Below are positions 18,143 through 26,104 of a stretch of 64,000 nt of DNA, in pieces. Positions within the stretch are counted from its first letter, which is position 1. Each line of letters starts with the position of its first letter. Location: NCBI GenBank assembly GCA_910584725.1, contig CAJUBE010000014.1:37759-101758 (forward strand), written 5' to 3'. Source of the stretch: an uncultured Lachnospiraceae bacterium. Its GTDB lineage: Bacteria > Bacillota > Clostridia > Lachnospirales > Lachnospiraceae. The notes under the pieces were generated by a model. That model was not told where the DNA came from. It saw only the letters and a program-made list of their open reading frames with translations, and searched no databases. Position numbers and translations under genes: made by a program.

Positions 18143-18170
18143 TAAATTTCTGCTATAATTGATACGATAT
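18143..18170 (+). promoter_or_regulatory. Sigma-28 (SigD)-type flagellin promoter
   Basis: TAAA (18143-18146), 16-base spacer, TACGATAT (18163-18170), close to the SigD consensus TAAA-N15/16-GCCGATAT. It lies about 98 bp before the flagellin ATG, which has an AAAAGGAG ribosome site. Confidence 0.7.
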
Positions 18171-18267
18171 TATATTTAATAGGCAATCGGACAGCATGGA
18201 TGATACGCGAGCAATCAGAGGATACGCCTGTGACATGTGACAAACGAATCCAAAAGGAGTAAACGCA

Positions 18268-20535
18268 ATGGTCATCAATCATAATCTGATGAGCGCAGGA
18301 GCTTACTATCAATCCAAAAAGACCGCCTCCCGCAAAGCCAAAACATCCGAACGCCTTGCCAGCGGCTATCGCATCAACCGCGCGGCGGACGATGCCGCCG
18401 GGCTTTCCATCTCATCAAAAATGCGCGCGCAGATCCGCGGCCTGAATAAAGCGAACGAAAATGTACAGGACGGCATCAGTTTTGTGCAGATCGGCGAGGG
18501 CGGTATGCAGGAGGTGCACGACATTCTCCAGCGGATCCGCGAGCTGTCTGTCAAGGCGGCAAACGATACAAACGCCCTGGAGGACCGCGCCGCCATCCAG
18601 TCCGAGATCGACGCCCTCTGTACGGAAATTAACGAGATCGCATATAAGACCTCCTTCAACGAACATTATATGCTCTGCGGCGGGAGCGGCGGAGCCGCCG
18701 GAGGCGGTGGCGGCACAGGCGCCGTATTAGACCCGGCCGTCTCCGACGCCCTCTCGAAGCGCGTTACCTATGGCGGTTCCGGCAGCGATACCATGTACAG
18801 CGCCATCTATAACCCAGACGGCACCATCGTTTTCTGCGGGCACACGACCAGCGCGGATCAGGATCTGGACGTGCCCGGCTCCGCCGCCGGAACACAGAAC
18901 GGATGGGTCACCAAGGTGGGGACGGACGGCGAGATCCTCTGGACAACCAAGGTGGACGGCGGAAGGAAAAACTTTAATTCCGTCACCGCCACGGCGGACG
19001 GCGGATATCTGGCGGCGGGAGGCGACACCGGGCATCCCCTTCTGACCAAGCTGGACGCGGACGGAAATGTTGCATGGACATACGAGTTTCAGGGCTCCGT
19101 TTCCGATACCCACGTCAACAACGCCTTTCTCATGCAGGACGGCAGCGGAAATGTCCTTCTGTCCATTCAGACATTTGATTACAATAACATCAAGGACGGT
19201 AACGGCAGTCCTTTGGGCGGACCGGCTCTGGGCGGCCGTGACACCATCATGATGGTGATCGACCCGTCCGTCGATCCGAATACGGATTATAACGCCTTTG
19301 AGAAAAAAGCTTACCGGGTCGGCGGCAGCTCAAACGAGCAGATATCCAAGCTCTATCCCACGTCAGACGGCGGATATATCGGCGGAAACTATACGACCTC
19401 AAAGAATATCAGTCAGAGCAACAACGACGGCACCGTCAACAGACCGCCGGTGAATATCGTCGGAAACGGCAGCCACGAAGCCTTTATCACGAAATTTGAT
19501 AAAAACGGGGACGTCGAAAAGGTGCTGCTGTTCGGGGATAACTCGCCGGGTCACAACAGCGGAGAAGGCATCAGCCAGATCATAGAGACATCCTCCGGAG
19601 AGTATCTCGTTGTCGGACAGGCTGAGATTACGGACACTGTGGGGACAAACGCGCCCTCGCTCGAAGAGTCGCGCGGCAAGAATATCTGGGTCATGAAGCT
19701 GGACAAGAACCTGACCCCCATCTGGAGCCGCTCCTACGGAAGCAGTAAGGGTGATTCCGGTCAATGCGTCGTTGAGACGGCAAACGGTTTTGTCATCGCC
19801 GGAACTGTGGGCGCGATGGACGGGGAGGTAACTCCCAAACCCGGGCATTCCGGAGACAACGCATGGGTATTTATGATTGACAAGGATTCCGGCGATATGA
19901 TCTGGGATGAGGTGCACGGCGGAAGCGGAACAGATTCTTTCACCTTCATTTTTGAGGACGGAAACGGAGACATCCTGCTCGGCGGCAACAGCAGCTCCGA
20001 CGACCAGGATCTCACTGACAAGAACAAAGGCGGCCGTGACGCATGGTTTCTCAAGCTGGACGGAAAGACAGGCGGAAACGTGCAGGCTTCCGGCGGCGGC
20101 ACAGGCGGCTCCTCCTCATTCAACAATCATTCCATCTGTCTGCAGGTAGGTCCAAAAGCGGGGACCCATTTCCGGATTGATTATGCCGATATGCGCACCT
20201 CGGCGGTCTTCGGTGAAAATGCGGTTTTAAGTGTGATGAGTCAGAAAGATGCGGACAAGGCAATGATACTGTGCGACCGTGCCATCGACTATGTTTCCAG
20301 GCAGAGAGTCCGCTACGGCGCCTATCAGAATGCGCTTGAACACGTGTACAATGCCAACGCCAATACAAGTGAGAATACGACGACAGCCGACAGCCGTCTC
20401 GCAGATGCCGACATAGCGGATGAGATGGTGGAATTTTCCTGTACCAAAATTCTGGAACAGATGAATCATACCGTCATGTCGCAGGCGAACGCAGCAAACC
20501 AGACCGCATTGCAGCTATTAGAAGGAGGAACATAA
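18268..20535 (+). CDS. Flagellin with a large beta-propeller-like central insert
   Basis: 755 residues, against 270-500 for most flagellins. Residues 1-137 are a canonical N-terminal D0/D1 domain, including the TLR5-type segment LQRIRELSVKAANDT, and about 615-755 a C-terminal D1/D0 domain (SRLADADIADEMVEFS, SQANAANQTALQLL). Between glycine-rich linkers (138-151 and about 605-614) lie seven imperfect ~60-residue repeats of the type GGSGxD...DGGYIxxG...DAWxxKLDxxGxxxW, as in seven-bladed propellers of surface proteins. The protein would decorate the filament surface. No other flagellar genes lie in the window. The HD gene follows 49 bp later. Confidence 0.88.
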   Translation: MVINHNLMSAGAYYQSKKTASRKAKTSERLASGYRINRAADDAAGLSISSKMRAQIRGLNKANENVQDGISFVQIGEGGMQEVHDILQRIRELSVKAANDTNALEDRAAIQSEIDALCTEINEIAYKTSFNEHYMLCGGSGGAAGGGGGTGAVLDPAVSDALSKRVTYGGSGSDTMYSAIYNPDGTIVFCGHTTSADQDLDVPGSAAGTQNGWVTKVGTDGEILWTTKVDGGRKNFNSVTATADGGYLAAGGDTGHPLLTKLDADGNVAWTYEFQGSVSDTHVNNAFLMQDGSGNVLLSIQTFDYNNIKDGNGSPLGGPALGGRDTIMMVIDPSVDPNTDYNAFEKKAYRVGGSSNEQISKLYPTSDGGYIGGNYTTSKNISQSNNDGTVNRPPVNIVGNGSHEAFITKFDKNGDVEKVLLFGDNSPGHNSGEGISQIIETSSGEYLVVGQAEITDTVGTNAPSLEESRGKNIWVMKLDKNLTPIWSRSYGSSKGDSGQCVVETANGFVIAGTVGAMDGEVTPKPGHSGDNAWVFMIDKDSGDMIWDEVHGGSGTDSFTFIFEDGNGDILLGGNSSSDDQDLTDKNKGGRDAWFLKLDGKTGGNVQASGGGTGGSSSFNNHSICLQVGPKAGTHFRIDYADMRTSAVFGENAVLSVMSQKDADKAMILCDRAIDYVSRQRVRYGAYQNALEHVYNANANTSENTTTADSRLADADIADEMVEFSCTKILEQMNHTVMSQANAANQTALQLLEGGT

Positions 20536-20584
20536 TGACAGACCCTTACCATGCGCCGGATATTGCCGGAACAGAGGAGCGGAC

Positions 20585-21268
20585 ATGACCAGAGAAACTT
20601 ACTCTTTATTGGAAAACTATATGCTGTCCTGCATGGACGACAGCGCCCACGACAGGGAGCACGTCTACCGCGTTCTGTATCACGCGCTGGAAATCGCGGA
20701 GACTCTGGATGATGTGGATTACGACATCCTGATCGCCGCCTGCCTGCTGCACGACATCGGGCGGAAAGAACAGTTTGAAAATCCGGCGCTCTGCCATGCG
20801 GCTGTGGGAAGCAAAAAAGCATTCGCCTTTTTGACGGCGCACGGCTTTGATAAAGAATATGCAGAGCAGGTCAGACGTTGTATCCTGACACACCGCTTTC
20901 GTGAAAACAACCAGCCCCAAAGTCTGGAGGCGCAGATTCTCTTTGACGCGGACAAGCTGGATGTGACAGGCGCCATGGGAATGGCGCGCACCCTGATCTA
21001 CAAGGGCATTGTCTCGGAACCGCTGTATTCCCTCCTGCCGGACGGCACGGTATCTGACGGGGCAGGCGACGACGCGCCCTCCTTTTTTCAGGAATATAAG
21101 TATAAGCTGGAACATATTTATGACCGCTTTTACACGGAAAAAGGCGCCTCTCTGGCCGAGGAGAGACGGCAGGCTGCCGTTTGCTTTTACAATAATCTTT
21201 ACCGGGAAGCGGCGTCCGCCTATCAGGATGGACAGGATATGCTTGCCGGCCTTCTCACGGATTCATAG
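20585..21268 (+). CDS. HD-domain phosphohydrolase
   Basis: 227 residues of the HD superfamily: H in SAHDREHVYRV (about residue 22), the HD pair in CLLHDIGRK (about 57-58), and later DADKLD (about 122). These residues bind a divalent metal and hydrolyse phosphate esters, often nucleotides. GAGG lies 7 bases before the ATG. It follows the flagellin gene closely and may be co-transcribed. Substrate unknown. Confidence 0.88.
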   Translation: MTRETYSLLENYMLSCMDDSAHDREHVYRVLYHALEIAETLDDVDYDILIAACLLHDIGRKEQFENPALCHAAVGSKKAFAFLTAHGFDKEYAEQVRRCILTHRFRENNQPQSLEAQILFDADKLDVTGAMGMARTLIYKGIVSEPLYSLLPDGTVSDGAGDDAPSFFQEYKYKLEHIYDRFYTEKGASLAEERRQAAVCFYNNLYREAASAYQDGQDMLAGLLTDS

Positions 21269-21277
21269 GGCGAACTT

Positions 21278-22090
21278 TTACCGAAATATCTTCTCGTATA
21301 TTTCCCGGTCACTGTCTTTAAATACGTTAAATATAATTCGGTCTATCGCGCCTTCATGATTTCCCAGAAAATCCGTCACAGCTCTGACCGCAATCTCCGC
21401 CGCCTCCTCATTCGGGAAATGAAACTCGCCCGTAGAGATACAGCAGAAAGCCACAGACCGTATTCCTTTTTCCGCACAGCAGTTTAAAACGCTCTCATAG
21501 CATCTGCGCAGGTCTTCTCTCAATGCGTCCGTCAGTTCCCCGTACACGATCGGCCCAACAGTATGAATCACATAGCCGCAGGGCAGATTGTACGCCTTTG
21601 TCAGCGTGGCAGTTCCCACCGGCTCCTCGTACAGCCCGCCGTAACGCATCCGCTTTTCCTGCATGATATGACTGCACTCTTCTCTTAGCTGCATCCCCGC
21701 CGCACTGTGGATCGCGTTGTCGATGCATCTGTGGCAGGGAATGAAACAGCCGAGCATCTGTGAGTTGGCGGCGTTCACGATGGCGCCGACCTGCAGCCGT
21801 GTGATATCGCCCTGCCAGATGGACAGCCTGTCCGCAAAAGCGGCGTGCGGCACGGTGGGAATTTCCGCAAGCGTCACGACTCCCTTCTCCTCACGCTCCT
21901 GCTTTAGATACTCGTCCTGCGCCAAAAGAAGCGCCTCGGAGAGTCCGCTTGGCATACGGATATTCATCAGGGAGCGGATGGTCTGTCTCTTCTGCGCTGC
22001 GCTGTAATCCGCCGTCTGTAGATTGCTGTATTCGGTGGAATCCGCTTTCAGTAATTTCAGTAAAAGGTCTGCTTTTTTCTCTGTTTCCAT
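21278..22090 (-). CDS. Zinc-containing macrodomain protein-ADP-ribose hydrolase
   Basis: 270 residues. An N-terminal helical region (1-75) precedes a macrodomain with the ADP-ribose loop VGAIVNAANSQMLG, the zinc-type segment CFIPCHRCIDNAIHSAAG, and the second loop around CISTGEFHFPN. This matches the Zn-macrodomain group of Staphylococcus and Streptococcus that reverses mono-ADP-ribosylation. It lies 160 bp after a class M sirtuin, the partner that writes the mark, which supports the assignment. In described operons GcvH-L and LplA2 also occur; they are not present here. Confidence 0.88.
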   Translation of the reverse strand: METEKKADLLLKLLKADSTEYSNLQTADYSAAQKRQTIRSLMNIRMPSGLSEALLLAQDEYLKQEREEKGVVTLAEIPTVPHAAFADRLSIWQGDITRLQVGAIVNAANSQMLGCFIPCHRCIDNAIHSAAGMQLREECSHIMQEKRMRYGGLYEEPVGTATLTKAYNLPCGYVIHTVGPIVYGELTDALREDLRRCYESVLNCCAEKGIRSVAFCCISTGEFHFPNEEAAEIAVRAVTDFLGNHEGAIDRIIFNVFKDSDREIYEKIFR

Positions 22091-22250
22091 TCAATGCTCC
22101 TCTTATTTGCACAGGCATTTTTTTCACTCTACTATAAGCAGAATCTTATTTCAATATGTTATTCCTATTTTTATGTATTTACACAATTTTATGTAATGCA
22201 GAAGTGAAACGGAAAATCGGATGAACAAAGTAACTGACTCTGTTGTCTTA

Positions 22251-23168
22251 TCATTGTGCGAGTACTTTCCCAATATCTGCATTGATACAGATGGAGCGGT
22301 CTCTGATTTCCTCTGGTGCGCAGGCTTCCCCTAAATTGATACAGACATACACCGCCCGCGGATTCTCCGCCGTCATCCGCCAGAACGGATACTTGATGAT
22401 CCCCGGGGTATTGTATCCCACGCCCAGCTCTAAAAATACGGTTCTTTTATCCATGCACTTCTCCAGAAACGCCTCGTACCGCTTCGCCGCCAGATACCAC
22501 CCCTCATCCTGCACAAAGGTATCGTCCGCCCGCAGATTCATGCTCATGGGCTTCCCGCACGCCGGACAATACGGAACCAGTTCGTCCGGCACTTCCATCG
22601 AAAGCGCAATGCCCTCCGGCACGTACAGGCCGCCGTCCGACGCAGCGCGAAGGCCCTGCGCCTCCACCATGGCGCGCACCTTCTCTCTGTTATCGTAAGT
22701 TTTGTCATGACAGGGCCCGCTGCACTGGAACAGCCCATAGTCTCCCTGCATGTAGTACAACCGCGCCTTGTCGAATCCCGCTTTCTGAAAGCAATGATCC
22801 ACATTCGTTGTCAGCACAAAATAGTCTTTATCCTTTATAAGCTCATACAGCTTTTGATACACCGGCTTCGGCGGACCCATATATCGGTTTACATAAATAT
22901 ACCTCGACCAGTAGGCCCAATGCTCGTTCAACGTTTCAAACGGATAAAATCCGCCGGAATACATGTCCCGAAACCCGTATTTGTCAATAAAGTCCTGAAA
23001 ATATTTGTAGAAACGCTCTCCCGTATAGGTCAATCCCGCCGCGGTGGAAAATCCCGCGCCCGCACCGATCACCACCGCCTCCGCCTGTTCCAGTGCCCGC
23101 CATAACCGCTCTGTCTTTCTGCCGTTTTCAAATTTCTCCCGCCTGTTGCCGCCAATTTTGCCTGTCAT
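22251..23168 (-). CDS. Class M sirtuin (SirTM), protein ADP-ribosyltransferase
   Basis: 305 residues. NAD-binding loop GAGAGFSTAAGLTYTG, then FVLTTNVDHCF, and a paired-Cys zinc region (CSGPC ... CPACG). The long insertions and replaced catalytic region fit class M sirtuins, which ADP-ribosylate lipoylated carrier proteins rather than deacetylate. Start placed at MTGKIGG (23166-23168) because of the GGGGAG site; the longer frame start lacks one. It is downstream of the ferredoxin gene (58 bp) and upstream of the macrodomain gene. Confidence 0.85.
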   Translation of the reverse strand: MTGKIGGNRREKFENGRKTERLWRALEQAEAVVIGAGAGFSTAAGLTYTGERFYKYFQDFIDKYGFRDMYSGGFYPFETLNEHWAYWSRYIYVNRYMGPPKPVYQKLYELIKDKDYFVLTTNVDHCFQKAGFDKARLYYMQGDYGLFQCSGPCHDKTYDNREKVRAMVEAQGLRAASDGGLYVPEGIALSMEVPDELVPYCPACGKPMSMNLRADDTFVQDEGWYLAAKRYEAFLEKCMDKRTVFLELGVGYNTPGIIKYPFWRMTAENPRAVYVCINLGEACAPEEIRDRSICINADIGKVLAQ

Positions 23169-23226
23169 GCCTTTCTCCCCTTTCCGCCGTCGGTTTTTCC
23201 TGCCCATACATTATATACCGTCCCGG

Positions 23227-23307
23227 CTATTCTCTCATTTCAACCGCTTTTATAGGGCAATGATCCGTACAGTTCCCACAGTGCAGACAATGCTCCTGCT
23301 CTATCAC
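23227..23307 (-). CDS. Minimal 4Fe-4S ferredoxin-like protein, 26 residues
   Basis: The frame reads VIEQEHCLHCGNCTDHCPIK and ends AVEMRE; C-x2-C-x2-C-x3-CP is a complete 4Fe-4S ligand set. The start is GTG at 23305-23307, with AAGGAGG eight bases upstream; the TGA stop of the nitroreductase lies inside that ribosome site, indicating translational coupling. One cluster in 26 residues is exceptionally small. It is probably an electron donor or accessory to the adjacent flavoenzyme, or to the nearby radical SAM enzyme (inference). Confidence 0.75.
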   Translation of the reverse strand: MIEQEHCLHCGNCTDHCPIKAVEMRE

Positions 23308-23312
23308 AAACG

Positions 23313-23909
23313 TCACCTCCTTATGATTCTCCCTTCCCGTCTCTCCTTTGCCTTCGGCGCCTGCGCGTCTTTCGGATAGCCCAGCAGCACATGCACAGCC
23401 GCGTAATAGTCTGTCCTGATCTTCCATTCCCGCAATACTTCCTGCCCGAACGGATCCCGGAAAGAGTCCCACGCCGAACCGAGATAACACCCGCCAAGCC
23501 CGAGGGCATGAGCGGCAAGCAGCATATTTTCCGCCGCCGCGCTGGCGTCGTATGGTCCGTAGAGAAAGTCCTTCGGGACAAATAACGTAATCACCGTCGG
23601 CGCGTCATAAAAGGCATTCATAATACCCGGATCGTCGGCAATGCTCGGCTGTTCCTTTGAGATATATACGGTATCCGTTGACGCTCTGAAATGGGAGTTG
23701 TTTCTCTTGATCCTTCCCAGCTTTTCATTGACCGCTTTATCCTGGGACACTACAAACAGCACACCCTGTCTGCCTCCGGCGCTCGGCGCATAAAGCCCTG
23801 CCTCCAGTATAGTCTGCAGTTCCTCCTCCCCGATCTGTCTGTCAAGAAAGCGGCGGATGGTTCTCCTTGTCAATATGTTATCTATGACGGCTTCTTTTAC
23901 ATCTGTCAT
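23313..23909 (-). CDS. Nitroreductase family flavoprotein
   Basis: 198 residues. RRTIRRFLDRQIGEEEL and YAPSAGGRQ are FMN-binding hallmarks, and GLGGCYLGSAWD matches the second conserved segment. These FMN enzymes reduce nitro compounds or quinones, and some relatives oxidise azolines in RiPP pathways. AAGGAGGAAACC precedes the ATG. It overlaps the ribosome site of the mini-ferredoxin, and lies 163 bp downstream of the radical SAM gene on the same strand, so joint transcription is possible. Confidence 0.88.
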   Translation of the reverse strand: MTDVKEAVIDNILTRRTIRRFLDRQIGEEELQTILEAGLYAPSAGGRQGVLFVVSQDKAVNEKLGRIKRNNSHFRASTDTVYISKEQPSIADDPGIMNAFYDAPTVITLFVPKDFLYGPYDASAAAENMLLAAHALGLGGCYLGSAWDSFRDPFGQEVLREWKIRTDYYAAVHVLLGYPKDAQAPKAKERREGRIIRR

Positions 23910-24030
23910 TCTGGTTTCCTCCTTCTTAAGAAGAGCAGGCTTCCTGTCTCTCCTCTACTTTCCCGCCATGCCCAAGCTCGATTCCGCTTTGCTCCATCTC
24001 GCTTGACGGCTGTCGCCGTATAGTCCAGCA

Positions 24031-24070
24031 ATCGCGAACAGGTTCGTGAGCAAGCTCCCGCCCTGTTCAC
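24031..24070. repeat. Hairpin between radical SAM and nitroreductase genes
   Basis: GAACAGG and CCTGTTC are inverted around a ~20-base loop with a smaller GAGC/GCTC pairing. No T tract follows, so it may tune rather than end transcription. Confidence 0.4.
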
Positions 24071-24072
24071 AC

Positions 24073-25119
24073 TTACTGTCCTGCATGGCTCGTAGCTTTC
24101 CAACACTGTGGATCCGCATCGTAGAAATCCCCACTTGCCCCGCCTGCCACGGCGGGACAGCCCCTGCACCATGCCTTCAGTTCGCATTTTGCGCATTTCT
24201 TAAATTTATCGTAGTCGCGGTACCGCTCCATCTGGCACACCCACACGTCCGCCAGTCTGTCCTCAAAGATATTTGCCACCTTGCTGTTTAGTACCCGCCT
24301 GCAGGCGTAAATATCACCGTTTGGCAGAATCGTGATATGGCAGTTTCCGCAGTTGCATCCGCCGTAGATGACGCCCTCCTTCGCATCTGCCGGTATCTTA
24401 AACTCGCCGGTCTCATACTCGTACAGCGTCCACAGATGATCCTTTTTGTTAAAGTAAGTCTCGCATCCTGCCGCCTCGTACGCCTTAAACTTCTTGTCGC
24501 AGACCGCAAGCAGCCCGCGGTATTCCATCGGCGTCATCCCCGTATCCTTCTCCTCACTGGTCGGACAGTATCTGGCGAAAGCGAACACATCCGCCTTGTG
24601 CTCCACGACCGTGTCGATGATAGCCGGAATTTCCTTGATGTTTGTCCCCGACACCGTGGTCATAATGACTGCCCGGATGCCCGCCCGTTTCAGACAGCCG
24701 ATCTTTTCCAGCGTCAAATCGAAGGAGCCGGGCTTTCTGAACCAATCGTGGGTCTCTCTCATCCCGTCCAGCGAAAGCTGGTATTTCTGACAGCCGCACG
24801 CCTTCATTCTCCTGCATACTTCATCGTTCAAATGAAACGGATTGCCGAGGATCGTAAAGGGAATCTCCTTGCTTTTCAAAAGCTCCAGCAGACTCCAGAA
24901 ATCCGGGTGCAAAATGGGATCGCCGCCCGTGATATAAAAATAGGGCAGTCTGTGATACACTTCACAGAAATCCTCACATGCCGCCACGACCTCCTGCATC
25001 TGCTCCCATGTCATAGAGTCCAGACTTTTGCAGTTGTTTTCAGAAAAAATATAACAGTGTTTGCACCTCTGGTCACAGTCGTCCGTGATATGCCACTGAA
25101 AAGCAAAATATTCACTCAT
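24073..25119 (-). CDS. Radical SAM/SPASM peptide maturase, ACGX system
   Basis: 348 residues from MSEYFAFQWHITDDCDQRC. The radical SAM cluster ligands are C15, C19 and C22 (CDQRCKHC), and ITGGDP is the glycine-rich SAM-binding strand. The C-terminal SPASM region (CNCGNCHITILPNGDIYAC, then CAKCELKAWCRGC and a final DPQCW) provides ligands for auxiliary clusters, as in maturases of ribosomal peptides. Start at 25117-25119 with GAGG 8 bases upstream; the longer frame is an artefact of reading through the precursor gene. The precursor peptide lies 118 bp upstream. Confidence 0.88.
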   Translation of the reverse strand: MSEYFAFQWHITDDCDQRCKHCYIFSENNCKSLDSMTWEQMQEVVAACEDFCEVYHRLPYFYITGGDPILHPDFWSLLELLKSKEIPFTILGNPFHLNDEVCRRMKACGCQKYQLSLDGMRETHDWFRKPGSFDLTLEKIGCLKRAGIRAVIMTTVSGTNIKEIPAIIDTVVEHKADVFAFARYCPTSEEKDTGMTPMEYRGLLAVCDKKFKAYEAAGCETYFNKKDHLWTLYEYETGEFKIPADAKEGVIYGGCNCGNCHITILPNGDIYACRRVLNSKVANIFEDRLADVWVCQMERYRDYDKFKKCAKCELKAWCRGCPAVAGGASGDFYDADPQCWKATSHAGQ

Positions 25120-25237
25120 ATTCTCGTCCTCGCTTATCGAATTTATGTAAACCGCCATTTGCGTTATCTGCTGTAAACCGTCCGGCAGCCCGTTATCACA
25201 CAGACCGCCGAACAATCCATGTACCCCGAAACCCAGC

Positions 25238-25426
25238 CTATTTGTCTCCTGCCCCGCACGCCGAACCACATGCCGCCGGTTTCTCTGCCGGTTTGTCCCC
25301 CGCCCCGCACGCCGAGCCGCATGCCGCCGGTTTCTCTGCCGGTTTATCTCCCGCCCCGCACGCCGTTCCACATGCCGCAGCAGGCGCCGCCTCGTTGTTC
25401 CATCCCGATAAATTGGAAAGTGCCAT
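25238..25426 (-). CDS. ACGX-repeat RiPP precursor peptide
   Basis: 62 residues: leader MALSNLSGWNNEAAPAA, then three blocks ACGTACGAGDK / ACGSACGAGDK / ACGSACGAGDK separated by PAEKPA. The exact 17-residue period (51 bp) is visible in the DNA. An excellent ribosome site (AGAAGGAGG) precedes the ATG. Precursors with ACGx repeats beside a radical SAM/SPASM enzyme are the known ACGX type; the six Cys are the expected targets for thioether or other C-S cross-links. Product structure and activity are unknown. Confidence 0.85.
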   Translation of the reverse strand: MALSNLSGWNNEAAPAAACGTACGAGDKPAEKPAACGSACGAGDKPAEKPAACGSACGAGDK

Positions 25427-25637
25427 GTCTTTTTACCTCCTTCTGTGTCTGTGTTTTTTGTTTCTGTCCTTTGGACAGTTTCATTCTAGCAAGGCGAAAC
25501 ACAGGAAAAAAGTACGCACTTTTTTATTAGATAGTTACCTTTTCGTAACCCGGTATCGCGGTATCTCTGGTCATTGCCGTTTTTCTTCCAAAATAAAAAG
25601 TGCAAAGCTTGCTCCACAATCAAGAATCATCTTGATC

Positions 25638-25666
25638 TTGTCATTTTCTGAATATTACACTATAAT
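25638..25666 (+). promoter_or_regulatory. Promoter of the HxlR regulator gene
   Basis: TTGTCA (25638-25643), 17-base spacer, TATAAT (25661-25666). Start of transcription expected near 25673, inside the palindrome at 25676-25692. Confidence 0.75.
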
Positions 25667-25675
25667 TAGAATGTA

Positions 25676-25692
25676 AGTATCTTTTAGAAACT
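25676..25692. promoter_or_regulatory. Palindromic operator candidate for the HxlR regulator
   Basis: AGTATCT-TTT-AGAAACT, two arms matching at 6 of 7 positions around a 3-base centre, directly downstream of the -10 box. Position and symmetry fit autorepression by the winged-helix protein encoded next. Confidence 0.5.
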
Positions 25693-25745
25693 AATGTTAT
25701 TCCGGCACTGTCCGGACCGAAACATCACAAAAACGGAGAATCCTT

Positions 25746-26069
25746 ATGAAAACAAAAGACGAACTGCCCGACTGCCCCGTCGCAACCACCGTATCGCTGA
25801 TCGGCAGCAAATGGAAATTACTGATTATCCGAAACCTTCTGACCCGCCCCTGGCGGTTTAACGAACTGAAAAAAGATCTGGACGGAATCAGTCAGAAGGT
25901 GCTGACCGATTCCCTCCGTTCCATGGAAGAGGACGGCATCGTTACCCGGACAGTCTATGCCGAGGTGCCACCCCGCGTGGAATATGCGCTCAGTGAGCTT
26001 GGCGAATCCCTGCGCCCGGTTCTGGATGCCATGAGGGAGTGGGGAAACGCCTATAAAGGGGCTGTGTAA
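25746..26069 (+). CDS. HxlR family winged-helix transcriptional regulator
   Basis: 107 residues: CPVATTVSLIGSKWKLLIIRNL is the family signature, followed by the recognition helix region (ISQKVLTDSLRSMEEDGIV) and the wing. Cys12 in DCPVA is the position used for redox or electrophile sensing in HxlR/YodB-type proteins. It is divergent from the ACGX precursor gene, so it could regulate that cluster as well as itself (inference). Confidence 0.9.
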   Translation: MKTKDELPDCPVATTVSLIGSKWKLLIIRNLLTRPWRFNELKKDLDGISQKVLTDSLRSMEEDGIVTRTVYAEVPPRVEYALSELGESLRPVLDAMREWGNAYKGAV

Positions 26070-26080
26070 GCCCCTTTATA
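26052..26080. terminator. Bidirectional terminator between convergent genes
   Basis: Perfect 12-bp stem TATAAAGGGGCT / AGCCCCTTTATA with a 5-base loop containing the HxlR stop codon. It also lies just beyond the GH51 stop on the other strand. Confidence 0.8.
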
Positions 26081-26104
26081 CCCTGACCGTCATGGCAAAA
26101 CGCC

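Noticed and set aside
25120..25371. N-terminal extension of the radical SAM gene to 25371
   Set aside because: It is the ACGX precursor gene read in another frame (Arg-rich); the conserved protein and its ribosome site start at 25119.
25238..25400. CRISPR-like array in the 51-bp repeats
   Set aside because: Repeats are contiguous, keep the frame and encode ACGx blocks; no spacers and no cas genes.
25242..25676. Plus-strand 144-codon frame across the precursor gene
   Set aside because: Pro/His/Ala repeats arise from the antisense of the 51-bp coding repeats; no ribosome site or family.
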